64,000 bases of DNA, from contig NC_005090.1 in assembly GCF_000196135.1 (NCBI RefSeq), forward strand, positions 1 through 64,000, read 5' to 3'. This document shows positions 57,733-64,000 of this stretch, one piece after another. The stretch is from Wolinella succinogenes DSM 1740. Its GTDB lineage: Bacteria; Campylobacterota; Campylobacteria; Campylobacterales; Helicobacteraceae. The notes beneath the pieces are model-generated. The model saw only the letters and a list, made by a program, of their open reading frames with translations, ran no database searches and was not told the origin of the DNA. Both the position numbers and the translations under genes were made by a program. Numbering within the stretch: the stretch's first letter is position 1; each line of letters opens with the position of its first letter.

Positions 57733-58509
57733 TTAAGGCTGGGGGGGGGTGTCGATGAGCCAAAAGTATCGAGGGTGGAGCGAATCGGCATAGGGACGAA
57801 TCTCTGCCACTAAATAGCCTTGGCTTTGACGGATGGAGGTGACTCTGCCCACTTTGATGTTTTCAAAAAAGATTCCATCTAGGCCGCTAGTGACGACTTC
57901 GTCGCCCTCTTTAACGTCAAGCCATGAGGGAATAAAGTCCGCTACGATTCGACCTTCTCCTAGAGCTTTGATGATTCCGGGGGCTTTGAGCTCACCCACA
58001 TAGACGCTATAGCTACACCTTTCATCGCCATTGAGCAGACCCATGGCGCGACCTTTGTGGTTGGTTACGATGCCTGCGGCAAAGCCGTTTTGGATGAGTC
58101 CAAAGATCTTTTCGGGCGGGAAGAGAGAAAGGTCGTGCTCCAGCCATACCTTGTGGTAGTCTCCAATCTCGGCGTAAGAGAGGGTTCGGACGAGTTTAAA
58201 ATCGGGATAGCGCACCTCAAGATTGGAGGCAAGGAATCGGAGCAGTCTTTTTAGCTCAGAATCGAGTGCCATGACGGTCATTTGGAGTTTCTCTTTATCA
58301 TGCAACTCTTTGGTGAGGAGCTTGATCTCTTCGACTTGGTCAAAGTGTCGACGAGCGTGCCGTATGACTCCTTCGCTGGCGTTAAGAAATCCCACCTTGA
58401 TGGCATCGCTGAGATAGAGAAGACGGGGGTGAATTTCGCCGCTAAGCTTGAGGGAGCCAATAAAGACTCCCGCGAGGAAAAGCAACCAAAGTAGCGGCTT
58501 TTTGATCAT
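57733..58509 (-). CDS. mreC: Rod-shape-determining protein MreC
   Basis: MreC is a bitopic inner-membrane protein linking cytoskeletal MreB to the periplasmic cell-wall machinery. The 258-aa product has one N-terminal membrane helix (about 5-22), a coiled coil (about 45-90) and the C-terminal beta domain with VTSGLDGIFFENIKVGRV. The last coding bases contain nine C residues in a row (57741-57749 on the plus strand as G9), encoding the tail DTPPQP. Slippage there would alter only the C-terminus. It starts 10 bp after mreB. Confidence 0.94.
   Translation of the reverse strand: MIKKPLLWLLFLAGVFIGSLKLSGEIHPRLLYLSDAIKVGFLNASEGVIRHARRHFDQVEEIKLLTKELHDKEKLQMTVMALDSELKRLLRFLASNLEVRYPDFKLVRTLSYAEIGDYHKVWLEHDLSLFPPEKIFGLIQNGFAAGIVTNHKGRAMGLLNGDERCSYSVYVGELKAPGIIKALGEGRIVADFIPSWLDVKEGDEVVTSGLDGIFFENIKVGRVTSIRQSQGYLVAEIRPYADSLHPRYFWLIDTPPQP
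57741..57749. repeat. Nine-base G/C homopolymer tract in the mreC 3' end
   Basis: G9 on the plus strand, C9 in the mreC coding strand, four codons before its stop. It is the longest single-base G/C run I saw in the window. Such tracts mediate phase variation in Campylobacterota. Here a shift changes only the last residues. Confidence 0.9.
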
Positions 58510-58519
58510 CGAAGGAGAC

Positions 58520-59554
58520 TTATTCGTAGGCTAGTTGCTGGAGTAGATCGATCTCTTCGAGGGCTTTGCCTGTTCCCTTGGCGACGGCTAATAGGGGCTC
58601 TTCGGCGACATAGACAGGGAGCTTGACAATATCAGAGAGGTATTTATCCAATCCTCGAATAAGTGCTCCGCCGCCAGTGAGGACAATTCCATTCTCTACA
58701 ATATCGCCCGCCAGATCAGGGGGCATCACCTCTAATACATCCTTGAGGCTATCGCTAATCTCTTTGAGGGGCTCTTTCATTGCCTCGCGAACATCTTCAC
58801 TGGTGAGCTCAATGGTATTGAGGAGTCCGCTCACCTGATCGCGCCCTTTGACCTGCATGGTGAGGGGCTCATCGAGGCTGATGGCTGAACCGATTTGGAT
58901 TTTGATCTCTTCGCCCGTTCTTTCGCCGATGAGAAGGTTGTATTTGCGCTTCACATAGTCCACAACCGCCATATCAAGCTTGTCTCCAGCGGTTCGGATT
59001 GATTTGCTGATGACAAGACCCCCTAGAGAGACCACACCAATTTCCGTTGTTCCTCCGCCAATATCGACCACCAAGCTTCCTTTGGGGTCTTTGATGGGTA
59101 GTCCCGCACCAATGGCCGCTGCCATGGGCTCTTCGATCAAGAAGACCTCTCTAGCGCCAGCGCTCATAGCCGATTCTCGAACCGCTTTTCGCTCAACGCC
59201 TGTGAGACCATACGGAACGCAGACGATAATACGAGGGCGCATGAGGGCTTTGCGTTTGTGTGCCTTTTCGATGAAGTGGCGAATCATCTTCTCGGTCATA
59301 TCAAAGTCCGCAATGACGCCATCTTTCATGGGGCGGATAGCATGGATGCTGCCGGGGGTTTTCCCAACCATCTCTTTGGCTTCCTTGCCCACCGCCAAAA
59401 TTTTGCTTTTGCCATACTTGTCCGTCTGCACCGCAACGACCGAGGGCTCGTTGATGATGATTCCCTGTCCTTTGGCGAGCACGATGGTGTTGGCGGTGCC
59501 AAGGTCAATGGAGATGTCATGGGAAAACCAGCCGATAATCTTATCTAGTATCAT
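58520..59554 (-). CDS. mreB: Rod-shape-determining actin homologue MreB
   Basis: MreB polymerises under the membrane and organises cell-wall synthesis for rod shape. The 344-aa protein has the actin-type ATPase motifs: DLGTANTIV near the N-terminus, VVDIGGGTTEIGV and LTGGGALIRGLD near the C-terminus, and the amphipathic N-terminal region expected for membrane binding. Order clpX-mreB-mreC is the Helicobacter order. mreC starts 10 bp downstream. Confidence 0.97.
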   Translation of the reverse strand: MILDKIIGWFSHDISIDLGTANTIVLAKGQGIIINEPSVVAVQTDKYGKSKILAVGKEAKEMVGKTPGSIHAIRPMKDGVIADFDMTEKMIRHFIEKAHKRKALMRPRIIVCVPYGLTGVERKAVRESAMSAGAREVFLIEEPMAAAIGAGLPIKDPKGSLVVDIGGGTTEIGVVSLGGLVISKSIRTAGDKLDMAVVDYVKRKYNLLIGERTGEEIKIQIGSAISLDEPLTMQVKGRDQVSGLLNTIELTSEDVREAMKEPLKEISDSLKDVLEVMPPDLAGDIVENGIVLTGGGALIRGLDKYLSDIVKLPVYVAEEPLLAVAKGTGKALEEIDLLQQLAYE

Positions 59555-59581
59555 TTCTTGAAGCCTTCGTTGTTGGGATTT

Positions 59582-60835
59582 TTAGGCGCTTTTTTTGCCG
59601 TTTTTTTTCTTCTTGATGAGGAGGGGCTTGGCGTCACGATTCTCAACGCACTCTTTCGTAATTATAACCTCATACTCTTTAAGCTCAGGAAGGTCATACA
59701 TCAAATCAAGCGTCACTTCTTCAATGATGGCTCTCAAACCTCTTGCACCCGTTTTTCGCTTGATGGCTAGCTCAGCGATCGCCTCGAGCGCCTCAGGCTC
59801 AAAAGAGAGCTCCGCTTCATCCATTGTAAAGAGTTTTTGATATTGTTTAACAAGGGCGTTTTTGGGCTTGGTGAGAATCTCTAGCATCGCCTCTTTGGTG
59901 ATCTCATCCAGCGTGGTGATGACATGGAGGCGGCCGATGAGCTCGGGGATGAGTCCATAACTAACCAAATCATCAGGCTCGACAAGATGCAACAAGGCAC
60001 TCTCTTCGCTTTTGCCCTTTTTGTCTCCATGAAAGCCTAAGCTATTACCCCCCATTCTTCGTTTGATAAGTTCGATCATGCCATCAAAAGCACCACCGCA
60101 GATGAATAGAATCTGGCTGGTGTCGATCTGGACAAAATCTTGGTTGGGGTGTTTGCGACCCCCTTTGGGAGGGACATTGACCACGCTCCCTTCGATGATC
60201 TTCAAAAGAGCTTGCTGGACACCCTCGCCTGAAACATCTCGCGTGATGGAGCGATTCTCCGAGAGGCGAGAGATTTTATCAATCTCATCGATAAAGACGA
60301 TTCCTCGTTCTGCTTTTTTCACATCACCCTCGGCCGCTTGAAGGAGTCGAGTGAGGATATTTTCAACATCTTCACCCACATAGCCTGCCTCCGTGAGGCT
60401 GGTGGCATCGCAGATGGCGATGGGAACATTGAGGAATCGGGCTAAAGTCTGCGCCATGAGTGTCTTGCCGCTTCCTGTGGGCCCAATGAGAAGGATGTTG
60501 GATTTGGAAATTTCAGTCTCATCCTCCTCCTCAAGAAGCTCTTTTTTGAAGATTCGCTTGTAGTGGTTATAGACCGCTACAGAGAAGACTTTTTTGGCGC
60601 GCTCTTGTCCGATGACATATTCATCTAGAGCACTTTTGAGTTCTTTGGGTGTAGGGATGTAGTCTATACCCTCTTCCTCTTCAGGCAGAGGATCGCTCTC
60701 TCGTTCCATCTCTCCAAAGAGAATCTTATAGGCGGAGATGACACAATTTTTACAAATATAGACACTGTTGCCCGCGATGAGGGGATTGGTTTTGGTCTCT
60801 TTGGCGCGGCAGAAGCTGCATTGTCGGCTATTCAT
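59582..60835 (-). CDS. clpX: ATP-dependent Clp protease ATPase subunit ClpX
   Basis: ClpX unfolds tagged proteins and feeds them to ClpP. The 417-aa protein has the N-terminal zinc-binding domain with two Cys pairs (CSFC; CKNC), the AAA+ domain with Walker A GPTGSGKT and Walker B VFIDEIDK, and the [14 protein letters not shown] sensor region. ATG 60835 with AAGGAACTCC before it is preferred over an in-frame start at 60850. It overlaps lpxA by 8 bp, and mreB follows 27 bp later. ClpP itself is not in the window. Confidence 0.97.
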   Translation of the reverse strand: MNSRQCSFCRAKETKTNPLIAGNSVYICKNCVISAYKILFGEMERESDPLPEEEEGIDYIPTPKELKSALDEYVIGQERAKKVFSVAVYNHYKRIFKKELLEEEDETEISKSNILLIGPTGSGKTLMAQTLARFLNVPIAICDATSLTEAGYVGEDVENILTRLLQAAEGDVKKAERGIVFIDEIDKISRLSENRSITRDVSGEGVQQALLKIIEGSVVNVPPKGGRKHPNQDFVQIDTSQILFICGGAFDGMIELIKRRMGGNSLGFHGDKKGKSEESALLHLVEPDDLVSYGLIPELIGRLHVITTLDEITKEAMLEILTKPKNALVKQYQKLFTMDEAELSFEPEALEAIAELAIKRKTGARGLRAIIEEVTLDLMYDLPELKEYEVIITKECVENRDAKPLLIKKKKNGKKSA

Positions 60836-61628
60836 TGGAGTTCCTTGCAAAGGGGATGCCTCTTTTTGATTCTAAAATAAAGCGGCACATATATTCGACA
60901 TTGGGATCTTGTCCTGCATTTTTCTCTAGTTCGGCTTGGGCAATCTCTTTGAGGGGAGCAGAACCCGAGAAGAGTCTCTTGTAGAGTGAGGAGATTCGAT
61001 CAATCGATTCTCTATCCATGATCTGTCTTAGGCGATGGCGATTGAGACCACGGACGATGGCTCGATTTCCTTCAGCCATACAAAAAGGGGGAATGTCTTG
61101 GGAGAGCGCGGAGGCTCCGGCAACCATGGCGTAATCTCCGATGTGGACGAATTGGTGCACGGGGGTGAGTCCTCCAATATTGACGAAATTGCCCACATGG
61201 ATGTGCCCCCCAAGGGTCGCTCCATTGGCAAGAATGCAACGATCTCCTACGACACAGTCATGGGCGATGTGAGTATAGGCCATGAAGAGGTTATGATTCC
61301 CGATGATGGTTTTGCCAAGATCGCCTGCGGTGCCTGGATTGAACATGGCAAACTCGCGGATGAGATTTCCATCCCCAATAATGAGCTCGGTTTGCTCTCC
61401 CGCGTATTTGAGATCTTGAGGTTGAGTTCCTAGGACGGCTCCTGGAAATATGGTGTTATTCTTGCCGATTGTGGTTTTCCCTGCGAGGGTGACATGGTTG
61501 TGCACTTTTGTCCCTTCACCGATCTCTACATCGGCTCCAATAACACAAAAGTGACCGATTTCGACATTGTCAGCGATTTTGGCGCCCTCTTCTATGATGG
61601 CGGTGGGAGCTATTTTTTTCAAGATCAT
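60828..61628 (-). CDS. lpxA: UDP-GlcNAc acyltransferase LpxA
   Basis: LpxA adds the 3-hydroxyacyl chain to UDP-GlcNAc, the first lipid A step. The 266-aa left-handed beta-helix protein has many hexapeptide repeats ([32 protein letters not shown]) and the catalytic His in the [13 protein letters not shown] segment. It starts in a 4-bp overlap with fabZ, as in many bacteria. It draws on the UDP-GlcNAc pool also used by the pgl genes. Confidence 0.97.
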   Translation of the reverse strand: MILKKIAPTAIIEEGAKIADNVEIGHFCVIGADVEIGEGTKVHNHVTLAGKTTIGKNNTIFPGAVLGTQPQDLKYAGEQTELIIGDGNLIREFAMFNPGTAGDLGKTIIGNHNLFMAYTHIAHDCVVGDRCILANGATLGGHIHVGNFVNIGGLTPVHQFVHIGDYAMVAGASALSQDIPPFCMAEGNRAIVRGLNRHRLRQIMDRESIDRISSLYKRLFSGSAPLKEIAQAELEKNAGQDPNVEYMCRFILESKRGIPFARNSNE

Positions 61629-62080
61629 TTTTCCTTGTCAGCGACCATGGCTTTGAGTTCGGCTTCGGCGACGAGTTTGTCATCAACATAAGCGCGTCCT
61701 TCGAGAATCCAAATGCTCCCTTTGTGCTTAAGCACATTGAGGCGATAGACGAGTTTATCTCCTGGGGTGACGGGCACGCGAAACTTTGCCTTGTCAATAC
61801 TCATGAAGTAGACGATTTTTTCATCGTGATTGCTCGCCTCTTCGCCAAACATACTTACAAAAGCCAGCACGCCTCCTGCTTGAGCCATACCTTCAATGAC
61901 GAGTACGCCAGGATAGACAGGCTTGATGGGGAAGTGGCCTTGAAACACCTCTTCGTTGATGGTGATATTTTTGTAGGCCTCGATGCTCTCTTCGGAGGTG
62001 AGTGCCGTAACTCGATCAACCAATAAGAAAGGGAATCGATGGGGAAGAATCTCTTTAATCTTTTGCACATCGTATAGCAT
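61625..62080 (-). CDS. fabZ: 3-hydroxyacyl-ACP dehydratase FabZ
   Basis: FabZ dehydrates 3-hydroxyacyl-ACP in fatty acid elongation. The 151-aa hot-dog protein has the active-site His in LPHRFPFLLVDRV and the Glu in VYPGVLVIEGMAQAGG. It precedes lpxA with a 4-bp overlap. The pairing makes sense because both compete for 3-hydroxyacyl-ACP. A promoter (TTGTAA, TAGAAT) lies just upstream. Confidence 0.96.
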   Translation of the reverse strand: MLYDVQKIKEILPHRFPFLLVDRVTALTSEESIEAYKNITINEEVFQGHFPIKPVYPGVLVIEGMAQAGGVLAFVSMFGEEASNHDEKIVYFMSIDKAKFRVPVTPGDKLVYRLNVLKHKGSIWILEGRAYVDDKLVAEAELKAMVADKEK

Positions 62081-62125
62081 GATATAAAACCTTCGGGGAG
62101 AGTTGGAATCGTTTTAAATGGTTCG

Positions 62126-62155
62126 ATTCTAACAAAAAGTAGCTAAAGTTTACAA
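62126..62155 (-). promoter_or_regulatory. Candidate promoter of the fabZ-lpxA-clpX-mreB-mreC run
   Basis: On the minus strand TTGTAA (62155-62150) and TAGAAT (62131-62126) are 18 bp apart. Transcription would start near 62119, 39 bp before the fabZ ATG. It sits in the 81-bp gap after queH. Confidence 0.5.
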
Positions 62156-62161
62156 GCCGTC

Positions 62162-63274
62162 TTAAAGCTTCCAAACCTTTTCGACACTTTCCTCTTGCCA
62201 AAGGGAGTGTATCGTGAGTTTGCAAGACTCTCCTAGGGGTGGAAGCTCTTTGAATACAAGCAGGGGTGAGGTGCTAAGAGGAGAGTCACCGAGCTCTTCT
62301 CTTAGTCGTAGCTCCTCTTTGATGGAGAGCGGGTGGTAGATGAGCTCTTGGATGGAGCTCTGTTTTTGGAGGGTGAGTCGTCTCCAAAGCTTTAGATCCA
62401 TCGCTCTTACTCCCTCTTTGTCAAAGTAGGCCATTCCTTTATGGTGGAGTTCAACTCTAAGAGAGAGGGGGCGAGAGAGGAGAGAGGGAGCGAGAGCATG
62501 GCAGGGAATCGATGCTCCTTTAGAATCTTGGAAACGCGTGAAGAGATTTTGCCAAAAGATTCTCTTCTCTTTGCCAAAGAAGTAGGGCTGCCCACTCTTT
62601 TCAAAAAAATCTCGCCTCTCTAAAGCGTGACGCCTTTGGGCAAAGATTCCCTCTTTGGCTCTTTGAGGGCTGAGGGGAGAGAGAAGCTCTAGGGGGCGTT
62701 TTTGGAGTTGTTCTCGCTGGGCTTTGAGTGCGTAGAGGCATCCGCAGTAATTTTGGCGATAGAGGTGGCTGGCTTTGGCAAGCTGCTGTTGGCGTGCACT
62801 TCCTCCGTGAGATCGAGTGTCTAGAGGATAGAAACGAATCCCCCATGTTTGCTCTAGCTCTTTTCCTTGAGAGAAAAGTTGGGGAATGGATTTCATGGGG
62901 CTGGCAAGCAAGGTGGTGGTGAAGGAGTCGCATCCAAGTTCAAGTGCTTTTTGTGCGGATCGGTTGAGGCGGAAGTCGAAGCAGAAACTGCAACGCTCAC
63001 CCTTTTCGGGACAGTGTTCCATTCCAATGCTTTCATGCAGCCAATTTTTGGGGTCATAAGATTCTTCTAGAAGGGGAATTCCTAGCAATTGAGAGCTTCG
63101 TCTGACATCCATGAGGCGAAGCTGATACTCCTCTTCGGGGTGGATATTGGGGTTGTAGAAATAGGCAATCAATTTGGTTTCGGGAAGTAGGGCGCGAAGT
63201 TCGCTTAAAAAATGATGACTGTCCACACTGCAGCAGATGTGGACGAATAGGGTGCGGGGATCACTTGTAGGCAT
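62162..63274 (-). CDS. queH: Epoxyqueuosine reductase QueH
   Basis: QueH reduces epoxyqueuosine to queuosine in tRNA, replacing QueG. The 370-aa protein has the QueH Cys motifs: VHICCSVDS near the N-terminus, ERCSFCFDFR and the later YCGC, which together hold the metal and [4Fe-4S] centres, and the YFYNPNIHP segment. The C-terminal half (about 150 residues, LLSPLSPQRAKEG onward) is less conserved. ATG 63274 is chosen; a TTG at 63298 is the alternative. It overlaps a 29-codon ORF upstream. Together with queF this gives two queuosine genes in the window. Confidence 0.9.
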   Translation of the reverse strand: MPTSDPRTLFVHICCSVDSHHFLSELRALLPETKLIAYFYNPNIHPEEEYQLRLMDVRRSSQLLGIPLLEESYDPKNWLHESIGMEHCPEKGERCSFCFDFRLNRSAQKALELGCDSFTTTLLASPMKSIPQLFSQGKELEQTWGIRFYPLDTRSHGGSARQQQLAKASHLYRQNYCGCLYALKAQREQLQKRPLELLSPLSPQRAKEGIFAQRRHALERRDFFEKSGQPYFFGKEKRIFWQNLFTRFQDSKGASIPCHALAPSLLSRPLSLRVELHHKGMAYFDKEGVRAMDLKLWRRLTLQKQSSIQELIYHPLSIKEELRLREELGDSPLSTSPLLVFKELPPLGESCKLTIHSLWQEESVEKVWKL

Positions 63275-63350
63275 AATAGAGGAAGGCTCCCATGCCAATA
63301 ATGACCACTAATGCTAAAAAGATGGTTAGGCTCCAATCAACGATTCCCAC
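63261..63350 (-). CDS. Small single-helix membrane peptide ORF (29 aa)
   Basis: GTG at 63350 is preceded by AAGGAGG with six bases of spacing, a near-perfect ribosome-binding site. The 29-aa product starts [11 protein letters not shown], has one hydrophobic helix of about 18 residues and ends LYYAYK, like small bitopic membrane peptides. It overlaps the 3' end of rlmN by 14 bp and the start of queH by 14 bp, so all three are translationally coupled. I cannot name a function. It could instead be a ribosome re-initiation element for queH. Confidence 0.6.
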   Translation of the reverse strand: MGIVDWSLTIFLALVVIIGMGAFLYYAYK

Positions 63351-64000
63351 AATTTTCCTCCTTGATGATTTTCTCTCTCAATTGCCCACAGGCGGCGCTG
63401 ATATCGATTCCTTTGGATTCTCGAATCGTGCAAAGCAATCCTCGATCGGTCAAATACTTTTGAAAAGCGACCATCTTGGATTCAAGCGGGCGTTCAAATT
63501 CGCTCCCTTCGTGGGGATTGAAGTAGATTAGATTCACTTTGGACTTGATTCCATTGAGTAGCTTGAGTAGGGTTTTGGCGCTCTTTTCATCGTCGTTTAC
63601 TCCTTTGATAACAAGATACTCAAACATCACACGCTTGCGACTGTCGATGGGGAATCGCCTCACGGCCTCAATAATACTGGCGATATTGTAGGCTTTATTC
63701 ATGGGGATGAGGCGCGTTCGCAACTCATCATCGACTGCATGAAGAGAGATGGCGAGTTGCACTCCTAGGTCAAGTGCACCTAATTTTTCAATCTTGGGGG
63801 CGATTCCGCTAGTGGAGATGGTTTGTCTTTTGGTTGAGATGGAGAGGCCATCAAGTTCTGAGAGAATGCGAATGGCTTGGATGAGGTTTTCGAAGTTATC
63901 CAGCGGCTCGCCCATCCCCATATAGACAATATTGACTCGTTTTTCGGGAGCCAAAGCATTGAGACGCTTGAGGGCGACGATTTGATAGACGATCTCTCCC
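63337..64000 (-). CDS. rlmN: 23S rRNA (adenine-2503)/tRNA methyltransferase RlmN, 5' end outside window
   Basis: RlmN is a radical SAM enzyme that methylates A2503 of 23S rRNA and A37 of some tRNAs. Only the C-terminal two-thirds is in the window; the frame is open to base 64000 and beyond. Visible are the [11 protein letters not shown] radical-SAM-core segment, [13 protein letters not shown] and [13 protein letters not shown], and [22 protein letters not shown]. The last of the paired Cys ([10 protein letters not shown]) is the methyl-carrying residue. The radical SAM CxxxCxxC lies beyond the edge. Confidence 0.93.
   Translation of the reverse strand, partial: GEIVYQIVALKRLNALAPEKRVNIVYMGMGEPLDNFENLIQAIRILSELDGLSISTKRQTISTSGIAPKIEKLGALDLGVQLAISLHAVDDELRTRLIPMNKAYNIASIIEAVRRFPIDSRKRVMFEYLVIKGVNDDEKSAKTLLKLLNGIKSKVNLIYFNPHEGSEFERPLESKMVAFQKYLTDRGLLCTIRESKGIDISAACGQLREKIIKEENCGNR

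Overview
The window reads as the origin end of an epsilonproteobacterial (Campylobacterota) chromosome, most likely Wolinella succinogenes or a close relative. It opens exactly at dnaA, followed by dnaN and gyrB. It carries a Campylobacter-type N-glycosylation (pgl) locus, a periplasmic formate dehydrogenase operon of the anaerobic-respiration type, a TsdA-type thiosulfate/tetrathionate cytochrome c, and the Helicobacter-like order fabZ-lpxA-clpX-mreB-mreC. The species name is inferred from gene content, not from a search.

Layout. 1-6220 (+): dnaA, a spacer with DnaA-box-like sites and a dnaN promoter, dnaN, gyrB, queF, plsY, folB. 6224-9136 (-): BCCT transporter and a double-Usp protein. 9299-10917 (-): tsdA and a small lipoprotein gene, divergent from a three-gene sensory operon (Cache protein, OmpR regulator, histidine kinase; 11018-13810, +). 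A direct repeat typical of OmpR sites lies between them. 13805-16087 (-): a P-II-like protein, a CBS protein and a DUF1538 membrane protein form one operon. 16210-20875 (-): histidine kinase, RlmI-like methyltransferase, phospholipase A, an untracked 38-codon ORF, DUF1847 protein. 20981-29499 (+): glnD, glmS, a haem-motif diguanylate cyclase, a class V aminotransferase, a UDP-glucuronate-type epimerase, then a frameshifted VOC gene. 29832-35229 (-): formate dehydrogenase operon fdh(E)ABCD with a structured leader upstream. 35536-37071: YciI protein, ferredoxin, GNAT, and a small protein whose ribosome-binding site sits inside a hairpin.

37074-55633 (-): a 15-gene glycan locus, mostly overlapping genes. 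It makes UDP-diNAcBac (pglF, pglE, pglD), starts the lipid-linked glycan (pglC, pglA), extends it (four further glycosyltransferases), flips it (pglK) and transfers it to protein (pglB). Two AsnB-type amidotransferases, a FemAB-like protein and a DUF2334 deacetylase-like protein are interspersed, and a UDP-HexNAc 6-dehydrogenase is divergent next door. Together they suggest an amidated uronic-acid-containing N-glycan.

57005-64000 (-): orphan response regulator, mreC (with a C9 tract at its 3' end), mreB, clpX, lpxA, fabZ, queH, an untracked 29-codon membrane-peptide ORF, and the 3' part of rlmN, cut by the window edge. I saw no tRNA, rRNA, CRISPR array, insertion sequence or prophage.
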